The translations under genes were made by a program, and so were the position numbers. The notes below the pieces were generated by a model. That model was given only the letters and a program-made list of their open reading frames with translations, had not been told where the DNA came from and made no database searches. 64,000 nt of DNA from Treponema sp. Its GTDB lineage: Bacteria > Spirochaetota > Spirochaetia > Treponematales > Treponemataceae. Below are positions 53,885 through 64,000 of the stretch, piece by piece. The stretch lies in contig JAGBGX010000019.1 of assembly GCA_017935745.1 (NCBI GenBank), positions 62,001-126,000 on the forward strand. Direction: 5' to 3'. Each line of letters begins with the position of its first letter. Within the stretch, counting starts at the first letter, position 1.

Positions 53885-54739
53885 TTTCTACTCCAATGTC
53901 TGGCAATCAATAACTCGCCGCAGGCTTCGGGGTACTGCTTGCAGAGCCCCGAAGAGATGAAATCCTCCGCACGAAATCAACTTGCATAATGACTAATGGA
54001 CAATTATATTAATTATATCACGATTTCCTTTTTTTATCAGAAATTATCGCGGAACAAAAAGTTATTTTTTACAGTTTTTCTGCATCAGGTTTATTGCGTT
54101 ATATCTCCTGATTTTATACAAAAAGGCTCGCTGTTTTAGCCTGTTGGTGCTTTATATTCCCTTTCGGTAAACAGTCTGTTTTCCGGGAGCAAAATCGCCT
54201 TTCGTGCCGCGGTAAAAGTCGTACAGTTCTCCGCCGCCGTACCGCAATTTTCGATAAAAAAAGATACTTTTTACTATAATCTAAATTTTATACTAAATGT
54301 ATAAAGAAAACCACAGACAAAATTGTTTGTTGATTTCACATAATCATATCACAATTTGCAAAAGTGTGTTCGTGCGTGCCGGCAGATTTTTGCATAAGCG
54401 TGAAAGGTCAAAATTCAAGTTTTATGCGACAAGGATTGTTATGGAGGAAAAATGGAGAGAGGTTGGGAGGGGTATCATTGAACAGAACAAATTTACGAGG
54501 AAGAGAAACAGTCGGAGTGATACAATCTGCAAAAATTGCATACCGAAGGAAGTTTGAATTTCCAAAGACGAGCAATTTTGCGAGTGGGAAGCGGCTAATC
54601 CGACAAGACTATTCACGTTGTGAATATAGCTCTCAAACCCCAGTTCGTAAGACTGTTTCTATGACTGGACTTCTATATGTCATCATTTCAAAAAACATTC
54701 TGTTCAATTTCATTGTCTTTTTATTTCATAATTAGTATC
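53885..54739. other. 855-base gap in the defence island
   Basis: No supported gene. A stem CTTCGGGG/CCCCGAAG (53925-53932 and 53947-53954) lies just upstream of the SIR2 gene. Short plus-strand frames at 54297-54557 and 54364-54735 have no SD and odd composition. The promoter for the SIR2 gene should be here. The segment could be the scar of a deleted gene. Confidence 0.4.
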
Positions 54740-57700
54740 TCAAAAAACAAGTAATTCTACATTAACTGAAATAATATTATAATCAGATTCTAACTGTGAT
54801 TTTATTTCAGATACTTTTACAATATAATATGAGTTATTCAAATCCATTTCTGTTGCAATATATTTTGAATACTCTCGTGGAACATAACCGATTGCATTAT
54901 TGTTTTTTGTAACAAGAATAGCAAAAGGATCATATTTATTTTCTTTATCTCGTTGCAACTCTAAAGTATCAGAATTTCTTATATGTAATGATGTTTTTTT
55001 CCAACTATCTTTATATTTTGTTCCTACAATATCAAATGAAAAATGTGTTGGATCATTCTTGTTGCTGTTTGGAGCAATAGAAAATACAATATCTATTATA
55101 TTTTCTTTTTCAAATGAAGATAAAGGCATTACATCAATTTCTTGTTTCTGTAAATTAGCAAGCCATGAAATGAATTCTATATGAGAAGTCTTGTTACTTT
55201 GCTTAGCTAAGAAAAGTGCAGTTTCTCTAGTTTTTATTCCACACCCTCTTGCAATACAAGCAACCTTATTATTCAGCCCATATTTCATGAAAGTCGGAAT
55301 ATAACGAATATTTTCGCTAATTTCAAAATAATCAATTTTTAATATATAAGCAGTTAATAAGATTAAAGCACTGCATATCCAAGGTAATAGATAATAGAAT
55401 CCTTTTGCCAATAATATATAAAAATTATCAAAATCGGAAGTTATTTCAGTTTCCCAAATATTTTTTATTTCTTCAATATGTTTATTATTCATCCATGCGA
55501 GGATTATATTTTGATATTGATTCCAAGAAGTTGTTTCACTTACCAATTTACTGAATTTATAATCATCTAATGCATTAAGATGCTTTTCTGTTATTAGTTT
55601 TATAAAAATGCCAATAAAACTGTCTATACTTTGATTTTCAATGTATTCTTTTACCGATTTTATATTTTCATTAATAAAATTAATTATAATTTTACTGTCT
55701 TTGAAATCCAGTCCTGTTTTTCCAAATTCTTTTAAATCTTCTATGTTTTCATCTTCTGTTTTTATTTTTGAAATTGCCTTGCGAAATGAATCATGAATTT
55801 TGACAATATCAGTCTTAGGTGATTGTACACTAAATAGACTATTTTTAATTATATTGTTAATAAATTCTTCATCATTTTCAAAGACTTCTTCGGTTAGCAT
55901 ATCTAAAAGAAAAGTTTCTACAATATCTAAAACTAAAGAATCAAAATTTGCTTCTGAAAGTCTAGAGCTAATTATCATGTTCAATGCAAAGGATAATATA
56001 CTACTGGAATCTTCTATATTTTCTTTTTTGATAAACTCTTCGTAATTTTTTTATCAGTTTGTGAATTAATAATAAAAATAATATTTCCTTCAGTTTCTTT
56101 TTCAGCACGCCCAGCTCGCCCGATTATATTCCAAAAATCCCGATAAGAAATTGGAATTTGACCTATACCTTTTTTATATCCAACTGTAATATCATAAAAA
56201 ATTATGTTTTTTATTGGAAAATTAACACCCTGTCCTACTGTGTTTGTACATAACATTATTTTTAATTTTTGATTTTTATAATCATTTTCAACAGCAGCCC
56301 GAACTTGTTCTGCCATATCTCCAAAATGAATACCAATGCCATAAAGAATACTTTTTGTAATCCAATGTTCTTCTCCATACCATGATTTACTATAAAAATA
56401 TGATTCCTTATTATTGTCAGGTGTCAGTATGGAAATTCCATTTGTGTATTTTTGGAATATTGTTTTAAATTTATTTGCAACATACTTTATCCGAATTACT
56501 TGCCCGCAAAAAATCAATGTATTTCCTGTCTCTGCTAGTTTTATGCCTAATACAGCCGTTGTTTCAGGTTTATTATTTACAGAGGATAATCCATATTCAT
56601 TACCTCTTAAATAATACGGAACAAATGCAGGTTTTTCTTCGCTGTCAGTTTTTACATTTGTGAATTGAATTTTACCATTAGGTTTTCCATTTTGTCCTAG
56701 AGTCCACTCAAAATATCCAATATTTTTTCTTGTTGGCTCCCATTCTTCTTTCATATCAGAATCAGAAAACAATTTCGAACGCAAGATATTTTCTTTATTG
56801 TTTGATAACCATCGTGCATATTCTTCTGCATTTACGTCTGGCATAACTGCGGAAATAAAAAGTGTTTTTATCTTCGGATATTTTATTTTCAGTTTTATCA
56901 ATAACATTTCTGCCAACGCTGCTCGATGATTCAAATCTCCTACAATATGTCCTTCATCAACAACGATTGCAGCTATATTGTTGTAGAAATCAGGAATTGT
57001 TCTAAAAACAGAATCTGCTTTTTCCGGTGTAAAAACAAATACATCTGCATCATCAAATACAGAATCAAACATAGGTTCATATTCATAGCTTCCTGTAGAT
57101 GAAGTAACTTTATATCCAAGATATGAGAAGTATTTACCAAGTTCAGAAACTTTTTCAGACGCTAAGGCTCTGAACGGAGAAATGTACAATATGTTCTTCT
57201 GGGTATTAATTAAATGTTTAAGAATAAATAATTCAGCTATAAAAGTTTTTCCAGCACTTGTCGGCATTTGAACAACAAAACTTTCGTCTTTTGATAATAA
57301 TCCATCATCAATAGCCCTTATCTGTGATGTCCAAAATTCAAATACAGATTTCTTTTTTTCAATACCTTTTATTTTTCCATGAACTTCAAAATAATCATTT
57401 GATAATAATTTTATATATTTTTTCCAAATAGCATTGTCGCCAACAATATTTTTTAATTTTAAATTTATTGAACGCTTATTATACATTTTTATTCTAGTGA
57501 CGAATAATAGTATTAACTGCGAAATATAAATATTCCCAGCTTTCAAATACAAGCTATAAGATTGCTCAAAAAGTGATAAAAATTCATCTCCTGACAAATC
57601 AAGAATTTGATTCGACCATACGTTAAATGCCTTCAAAGTAATCTCAAAAGGTTCTGAAATATTTTCTTTTTTCAGTTTTTCTAAGACTATTTGTTTTATC

Positions 57701-58173
57701 GCAGGTATTTTTTTCAACAAAGCATTTAATAATAATTGTATAATAAAATTGTCTTCATCTAGATTATGGTCTAATTCTGTGGCAAGTCTGTATTCCTGTA
57801 TTTTTCTTGCGATGCAATATGCATTTGCTTGATACCCAGAAATATCATAACAAAGAGCAGATAAAATTCTTAAAAAATCAACATCAAATTGTTCTATGCT
57901 GTCGTTTATTTCTGAAATGTTTTCTAAAGCAATCGCAACTTTGTAAAGAGACTTTAATGCAATTTTTGAGTTTAAATCATTATTTAAAAGAAAACAACTT
58001 GATGAAATTATAAGCAACGTTTTTTGCCACATATAATTTAAGTTATATGTTTTTGAAATGTCTGCACCCAGTTTATAAGCAAGCAATTGTTTTGAGTAGT
58101 TGTTATAGCGATAATCTTTTTCAAGGTTTATCAGTTTTAATTCTGATTTTTTAAGAAATTCATTTTTTGTCAT
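54740..58173 (-). pseudogene. HamB-like DEAD/DEAH helicase with C-terminal HIRAN domain, split by a frameshift
   Basis: The N-terminal frame (58173-56014, 719 residues) has helicase motifs QMPTSAGKTFIAE (I), VVDEGHIVGD (II), LFISAVMPD (III) and IGRAGRAEKETEG (VI). It ends at SLSKKKI. The other frame continues at once (YEEFIKKENIEDSSSILSF) and runs to 54740: helical, then FSFDIVGTKYKDSW, LELQRDKENKYDPFAI and NNAIGYVPREYSKYIA, a HIRAN domain. The break is at an A7 run near 56050; one more A restores about 1,143 residues. It overlaps HamA by four bases. In Hachiman the helicase senses damaged or atypical DNA. Confidence 0.8.
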
Positions 58174-58997
58174 AATACATCCATTTCAATAAATTCCGCA
58201 CCATTTTTAACAATGGTATTCCATGTATCTGTCATCAATTCTTTTAAGTTATCAATGAATACAAAAGTCACTGATAAAGGTGAAATTTTTTTGTGGATAG
58301 AATGAAGTTCTGATAATAACTGTTGATAATTTTTCGACAAAACATTTGAATCAGTAATAACAAATATTTCATAACTTTTATCTACAGTACTTGCACCATC
58401 AACCAAATCTGAAAACCTATCGCTTTTTTCGTATTCATGTGTCTCAAAATAGAACCTGCTCATAAAATCTAATATTGTTTCTGTATCAGAAAGCATATCT
58501 TTTTCTAAAGACTTATATGCAATTACAGTTATAAATTCATTCTTTTCTTTATTTAAAGCCTTTTTTCTTGTTTTGACTTCATAATATGTGATTTTTTTCG
58601 GATTATTTAATGAGTCAAATGCAAGTATGTCAGTTCCAAAAACTGATTTATTAGAATTGTATTTCCACCGTAATTTATGAAATGTTTTTTTTCCTTGTAT
58701 GTATTCAATTATCAATGATGCAAATACCTCTCCAAAATCCCCGTAACGTACTGAAAAATCACAATTTGTTATGGCATTCGGAATGACATTTTTAAGAATA
58801 TAATTTTCCAATCCAGCTCTATCAAGGTTTTGCCGTTTATGTTGTAAAAACTTTGGATCGCGATAGGCACGAAGTATAGCTTTCTGCAATTCGCAAATCA
58901 ATTCCTCGTCTTTTGGTTTGTCCTCTGTTATACTAATAAAGCTAAAATCATATTTTTGAGAATCGTTTTCTTTTTCAGAAAAATACTGTTCTATCAT
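58170..58997 (-). CDS. HamA-like DUF1837 nuclease (Hachiman/AbpA type)
   Basis: 275 residues, intact. FSVRYGDFGEVFASLIIEY, then KLRWKYNSNKSVFGTDILAF and ITYYEVKTRKK give the DUF1837 core with the D...ExK catalytic pattern of HamA/AbpA. SD GGAGGGG overlaps the end of the restriction-modification gene, 11 bases upstream, and its own stop overlaps the helicase start. In Hachiman, HamA is held by HamB and released to cut DNA; here that activity is inferred. Confidence 0.85.
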   Translation of the reverse strand: MIEQYFSEKENDSQKYDFSFISITEDKPKDEELICELQKAILRAYRDPKFLQHKRQNLDRAGLENYILKNVIPNAITNCDFSVRYGDFGEVFASLIIEYIQGKKTFHKLRWKYNSNKSVFGTDILAFDSLNNPKKITYYEVKTRKKALNKEKNEFITVIAYKSLEKDMLSDTETILDFMSRFYFETHEYEKSDRFSDLVDGASTVDKSYEIFVITDSNVLSKNYQQLLSELHSIHKKISPLSVTFVFIDNLKELMTDTWNTIVKNGAEFIEMDVL

Positions 58998-59008
58998 CTC
59001 CCCTCCCC

Positions 59009-62000
59009 CTACTCCATCTCCCTCACATTCTTCTCGATGAACGCGATTTCGGTTGCGTCTAAATTATACTTCTTGTACAGCTGGCGGTCTATGGCTGCGA
59101 TGGGTTTGCTCCAGTCGATGTCGCTGTTTGCGGTGAAGTCTTGGAGGGGAACGTATTTCCATGTTGATTTTGGGTTGTGCTGAGTAACCTTCAAAACTCC
59201 AAGCAGGGCACGAGCGAACTTTGTCTTGATGTACTTCATGCAGTTTTCGGCTTCTTCTTTTGTACTGAACGAACCAACGGCAAGAAATGTGTCGGCAAAA
59301 GCTTCGTTCGGTTGTGCGATTTCAGGAGAACTAAATGTTTCAAAAGCTCCATTTCCATTGGACTCTGGAACAAGAACATTATAAGAATCAATGAATTCAT
59401 TTTTCTGAATATATTTGGCTTTTATAAATCTTCGGATTCTTGCGGATTTTCCTTTTGCCAGTATTTCTACGGCATCTTGAAATTTTTTATCTGAAAATAC
59501 TTCTGTTCCGGTTTCAACAACCTTTGAAAGTATTTTATCTCCCGTTCTTTCTCCGGCATATTTTTCTATCTGCGGAAAATCTTCAAACAATTCAGCCGTA
59601 AATCTGCATACGCCTTGAGATGAAACAATTGATTCCATTCTGTTCTTGTCTTTTTCATATTGATTAACTTTTTGAAGAATATTATTTAATTCATCATAGG
59701 CAGTAAATATATCGATTTTCTTCAAAACCGCATTTTCATTCCTTATAGAAAGTGCGATGCCGCCTTTTATTTCAACTGCGGGGAAAACATCATTTGAATT
59801 TGAATAATATTTTATGACAGAAAAATGCTCGTCGTTCAGCATTTTTTTATTCCATTCTTTCGGCGTTTCTCCGGCATTGAACAAAAATCTTGCTGGGGTA
59901 ATCAATGCACCGATTTTTGACAACTCAAATGATTTATTCATGAACAAGTAATATAGTGGTTGCTTTCGTCCGTTATTGATTCCTTCTTCCTGATACGGCG
60001 GGTTGCCGACTATTGCGTCAAATTTCATATCTGCAAGCTCCTTGAGCAGTTTTTCGTTTTTGGTTTTGTCGATGATATCGTATGATGTAAATCCTGAGTA
60101 AATGTGTTCCGCGGGAAGTCCCAGAAGGCGGTAGATTTTCCGGGTGCATTCATACGTTACGCCGGAAGTGGGAATGCTGTAGATGCCGTCCTTTATGCCG
60201 TCTCCGTATTTTTGCAGAAGGGTCCCCGGTTTTTGAGGCGATGTCAAGAATGCGGCTGTTTGCGGTGATTTCGTGCGGAAGGCTTTCTACCAGTTCCCTT
60301 GCGACGGCGGGCGGTGTAACGACTTCCGAAACTGAAAGCCGCGACAGTTTCCGCAGTGCAATGCCGATGGTGTCCGGCGTGATTTCCGTTCCGAGTTGAT
60401 GTATGTTGTGGATTTTGTTCTCAAGGCAGGAAAGGATTGCCGGATGTATTCTTTCGCGGAACAGGCGGAGATCGGAAACATTTATCTGAAGATGCTTTCC
60501 GATTCTCTTTCCGTCAGCATCGGTTTCAATATGTTCGATGATGTCCGAAAGCGTTTTTTCTTCTGTTTCCGAAAGGAACGCGAACAAAAGCAGTTTGAAG
60601 TAATAGCCCTGCAAACGGGAAGCGAGCGTTTTGCGTTCGTCTTCATTTTGCGGACGGTCGGGAATGCCGTTTTTTTCGCCGCGGCTGTTTTCAAAAGCCG
60701 CCTGCTGAACGGTCGGAATTTCCGCATCGCTTTGCGTTCCGTCGTCAGAACTGTACGGAGAAAGTGCAAATTTCACGCCCCTGCCTGTTACTTCCGGCTG
60801 TTTGAGCAGCATCGACTTGATTTTTTCGTCATCAAAAATCCTGCTGTCAATTTCGATGTCAAGCGTTTCGTCCATCATGCTTTTGTCCGCATTGTACTTG
60901 CGGATTGAATCCACGATGTCCTTCGCCTCGACTTTTTGCAGCCTGTCGCAATTCATACTGATAATCGGAGCGATTTCAAGTTCCCGCCTGAGCGTGTCCT
61001 CAAGGTTTTCGTTTCCGCGTTCGGACTTGTGTATGTTCGCGATGAGCGATTTTTTGTGCTGCACGGTGTACATGCGGAGCGGGTCAAAATCCACAAGGAG
61101 CGTCTGCGGCTTCATATCGTACCGAATGATTTTTCCGCCGTCCGTGCCGCTTGTCATCGTCTTTACGTACTGGCTTTGCAGGCGGAATGTTGCCTGGTCA
61201 TAGTCCTGCGGTGAGGATGTATTCCGCAAAAAAATCATTGTGTCCCATTCTTTTACGGTGCAGCCCGTGAGCATTTTTCCGACGGTGAGCGAAATCGTCT
61301 TTTTTCCGTCCGCCTCGAACTGTGCGATTTTTTCTTTTACGCGGGAAGCGTAGTCCGCAGTGCGGCAGAGTTTGTCCGAATCAAATCCCGCAATGTTGAT
61401 TATTTCGTAGCCGTTCAGTTTGTTGAACGAATGGGATTTCAAAAGTGTTTCCATCGCGTCGCACGAAGCACAGAACGGCAGCACCATTACGATATGGCGG
61501 CACATTTTGCCTTTTTCGATTTTATCGTAATTCAGAAATGAAAAAATGTTCGCGTCGCTTTTTGTGCCGTCGATTGCACGGAGCAAGTCCAGAACTTCAT
61601 TTTCATATTTAAATCGGCTGTGTTCCGCGTCATCTTTTGAAGTCGATTTTGGGGAAAGCAGTTCGTTCAGGTCGTAGTCGTATCCGTTGTTTTTCAAATC
61701 CGCAAGTTTTTTCTTCGCACTCTGATTCAAGTTGAACGCAAAACGCACCATCTGCGGAAAGCCGTAATAGGGATTTTCCCACTCGTCTTTTTCGATGTTC
61801 TCCCGGTCCCATTTTTCCTTCGCGTCGATGATGTCGCTGTACTGAACTGTTCCCACAATGTCGCGTCTTCAAATTCATTGTCCAAGAGGATTCGGTAGGG
61901 CGTGCCTGAAAGATGCAGTTTTACTTTCGGCGAAAAGATTTTTATGTTGCTTTCAAGTTCGTCAAACGATTCGTCGTAGCCGCTTGCTTTTTCCATTCTG

Positions 62001-62935
62001 CTGATTTTTTTGTCAGACGGATTTCCGAGCGTTTTTCCGAATTCTTCGGCTCTCGCACCAAAATGCGTTTCGTCAATAATCAGAAGGTCAAGTTTGTTCT
62101 GTGCGTTCAGACGGAACACATCTGCGTGCCTTTTTTTGATGTCATCGCCGAGCAAATCCTGCATGGTAAGGAACACGGCGACTCGGTTTCCGCGAGAAAG
62201 TGCTTCCGACACGGCGGACGGATTTTTTTTCAGCGAGCCGGAATCAACAAAGCAAAATCCTTCAAGCAGTTTCGGACGCTGGACTGTTTCCTTCCATTCC
62301 GAACGCACGGCGGTTTTTCCGCACACAATGACGACAAGCCTTGCGTCCATTGCTTTTGCACAGCAGAGCGAAGTGAACGATTTTCCGAAACGCATGACGG
62401 CGAACAGCAGCAAGTTTGTGCGGCCGGCGTTTACGGCTGTGCGGAAATGCTCAATCACTTCCTGCTGGTTTTCCCTCGGCTTCCAGTCGGCGTCGCGGGG
62501 AAAGTCAAAATCGCCGAGCGGCAGTCGCTCATCCGCGTCATAAAAATCATAGCGGTTTTCATTTTTTTCAAAGGACGCTTGAATGTCGCGGATTGCGTCC
62601 TGGACAGTTTCCTTTTTTGCACCGCGAAAAAATTCATTTGAAAAATAAACGCCCGGCGGAATATCGCCCCGCTCAATCCTGCAAAATCCGTTCCGCGTCA
62701 AAAAGTCATGCACGGAATAGTCGCGGAAATACGTGTGCTCGTCAACCTTCGCGATATGCTCATATTTTTTGCTCAAGTCCGAATACACGTTCCGCCATTC
62801 GTCAAGGCGGACTTCAACCGGGCGGTACGTATCGCCGACTTTCAGAAAATTGGGGACGATGTTTGTTTCAAAGGCATATATGTACGGGTCAACGCGGCCG
62901 TGCACTATGGAATCAAGCAGTTTGGTATCGGTCAT
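59009..62935 (-). pseudogene. Single-chain GIY-YIG/helicase/Eco57I-type restriction-modification protein, two frameshifts
   Basis: About 1,308 residues if repaired. Frame 1 (62935-61727): GIY-YIG-like nuclease at 15-110 (DPYIYAFETNIVPNFLKVGD, RPVEVRLDEW), then helicase AVMRFGKSFTSL and LLIIDETHFGA, SGTPYRIL. Frame 2 (61856-60150): helicase second half (TVGKMLTGCTVKEWDTMIFL, DYDQATFRLQSQ) then methylase start (RILDIASKTG). Frame 3 (60247-59009): SIPTSGVTYECTRKIYRL, IVGNPPYQ (catalytic NPPY) and a target-recognition region. Breaks at a GGG near 61850 and a GGGG near 60235. Resembles Type ISP enzymes but with GIY-YIG in place of an Mrr nuclease. Confidence 0.78.
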
Positions 62936-63007
62936 TTATTTTTTGCCGCCCTCCTTTTTCACTTCGTTCTTGAGCCATTCGGTCAAAAAAACTATGGTTT
63001 GTATTTT

Positions 63008-64000
63008 TCAATTTCTTGTTAATCTCCTCGATTGCATTTTCTTCCAAATATTCCTCGCCTGAACACAAACATTTTTTTCAATTTTTACATATTCTACAAG
63101 AATAGCAGAGTCTACAAAATCAAGAGCAGTTTCAATGCTGTCATTTTTTCTGACAATTTCATCTACTTTTTTCAGTGCCGAACGAATTTTTTCTATAGGA
63201 ACGGAATCAAGTTTTGGAACATACATATTCCCCATTTCTCTGGGCAATATTTCAAGAACCCCTCCGCCGTAACTTCTTCCGCAGATTTCTGTAAAAGCAA
63301 AAGAAATGCTGTTATAATATGAAAGAACAATTCTCTCTGGTTCAACACCGTCATTGAATTTTATTCTGTGCATAGTGTCAGTTGAAATTGCTCCACAGTG
63401 GTTCAAAACAAATTTCGGGTACAGATTGTTTCGCCGTAAGAAAAATGCATCCGGAATCCAAATTGATGGAATCTGATACCATTTATCGCGGATTGAACAT
63501 TTGTAACCTTTATTCTGATTCGTTTCTTCGCCTAACTTTATATAGTCTTTTTGTCCTTGTGAATAAAGTCCGAAAGGAATTTGCGGAAATATAACCAAAT
63601 ATGCCGCCTTGTTATTATTCGCATTTTCTTCCCAGTCAGATTTTTCAAAATATACACTGTTTGCATGAGAACTGCGACCGATAAGCGGTATAGAAATTGA
63701 CTCCAAATCATAATTTTGTGCTGTCGTTTTATCTACAGAAAAATAACTGTTGTTTCCTGTAGTCACTCCTATATTTATGAGAGCACAATCAGAAAGTTTT
63801 TGAAAACGGTTATCATTTTTTATTGCGGATATTAAATCTGTTTCTGTTTTTGATATAAAATACTTTGTCCATTTTTCATGCGAATTTGAAAATACCCGAA
63901 ATTCTGTTCGTTTTATTTCCGGAATAGAAATATCAGAAATATCCTTAAATTCAACAATGCGAATTCCTTTTTTATTTGATTTTTTTTCACCGATAAAAAC
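63008..64000 (-). CDS. DNA methyltransferase C-terminal part (adenine-type; start outside window)
   Basis: Open from the window end. SNSHEKWTKYFISKTETDLI, ALINIGVTTGNNSYFSVDK, SIPLIGRSSHANSVYF and YKCSIRDKWYQIPSIWIPDA are the target-recognition half of N6-adenine methyltransferases of restriction systems. The catalytic NPPY half lies beyond the edge. It ends 72 bases before the single-chain enzyme, in the same direction, so both may be one operon. No frameshift in the visible part. Confidence 0.78.
   Translation of the reverse strand, partial: VFIGEKKSNKKGIRIVEFKDISDISIPEIKRTEFRVFSNSHEKWTKYFISKTETDLISAIKNDNRFQKLSDCALINIGVTTGNNSYFSVDKTTAQNYDLESISIPLIGRSSHANSVYFEKSDWEENANNNKAAYLVIFPQIPFGLYSQGQKDYIKLGEETNQNKGYKCSIRDKWYQIPSIWIPDAFFLRRNNLYPKFVLNHCGAISTDTMHRIKFNDGVEPERIVLSYYNSISFAFTEICGRSYGGGVLEILPREMGNMYVPKLDSVPIEKIRSALKKVDEIVRKNDSIETALDFVDSAILVEYVKIEKNVCVQARNIWKKMQSRRLTRN

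Noticed and set aside
54297-54735. Two short plus-strand frames in the island gap
   Set aside because: No SD, no recognisable domain, low-complexity mix; not supported.
59009-62935. Reading the three frames as three separate genes
   Set aside because: The domains continue without a gap across each break, and no SD precedes the internal starts.
49000-64000. Prophage or integrative element around the defence island
   Set aside because: No integrase, structural phage gene, tRNA or flanking direct repeat was seen; the island extends beyond the window, so its borders cannot be judged.

Overview
The window looks like a chromosomal segment of a Treponema-type spirochaete (host-associated, mid GC with AT-rich islands). 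This is inferred from the many small lipoproteins and signal-peptide-bearing proteins, a BspA-type leucine-rich-repeat lipoprotein, exported flavodoxins, a DUF6675-like protein and a poly-G promoter tract like those of treponemal surface antigens. No rRNA, tRNA, CRISPR array, insertion sequence or integrase was seen.

1-9.3 kb: a rhodanese cut by the window edge, a methyltransferase, an outer-membrane-like protein, a LytTR/DUF3021 regulator pair, an EamA permease, and a phosphate-uptake operon pstS-pstCA-pstB in which both permease subunits are one fused protein. Then come a TIGR04076 protein, a cupin and an HD-GYP phosphodiesterase. 9.4-16 kb: a lipoprotein behind a G8-tract promoter, a HigB toxin with an antitoxin fused to an IrrE-type protease, a PadR regulator with its palindromic operator and a CPBP membrane protein, two acetyltransferases and a DJ-1/PfpI protein. 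16-20.4 kb: an AT-rich operon of an RNase III/dsRBD protein, a CoiA-like nuclease and two exported proteins. 21-29.5 kb: permease, AraC regulator, B12-type radical SAM protein, two acetyltransferases, a GGDEF/EAL receptor and a cytidine deaminase.

29.6-40.3 kb is a redox region: a haem-b-type DUF4405 membrane protein, three flavodoxins with signal peptides, two aldo/keto reductases (one with ferredoxin-type clusters), an exported DUF362 protein, a formylglycine-generating-enzyme-like protein and a LysR regulator. Four promoters, three inside this region and one at 20.9 kb, share an identically spaced upstream element, so they probably form one regulon, most simply of the LysR.

40.5-48.8 kb: LRR lipoprotein, XRE regulator, POTRA/beta-barrel protein, a PhoR/PhoB-like two-component system, a RelBE-type toxin-antitoxin pair, a DUF6675-like/DUF368 pair and a TfoX C-terminal protein. 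Eleven-base direct repeats of Pho-box type precede pstS, the barrel protein and the DUF6675-DUF368 operon, and an apparently orphan copy of the pst leader lies at 9.55 kb.

49-64 kb is an AT-rich defence island on the minus strand: a DNA methyltransferase (cut by the window end), a single-chain GIY-YIG/helicase/Eco57I-type restriction-modification protein, a Hachiman-like HamA (DUF1837)/HamB helicase pair whose helicase carries a C-terminal HIRAN domain, a large SIR2-effector protein and a RhuM protein. Every large gene here except HamA and the edge methyltransferase carries one or more single-base-type frameshifts, several in short homopolymers. Only one weak candidate lesion was seen in the preceding 49 kb. 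The island is therefore either decaying, subject to slippage switching, or locally mis-sequenced. Two families of structured intergenic repeats are scattered through the window.
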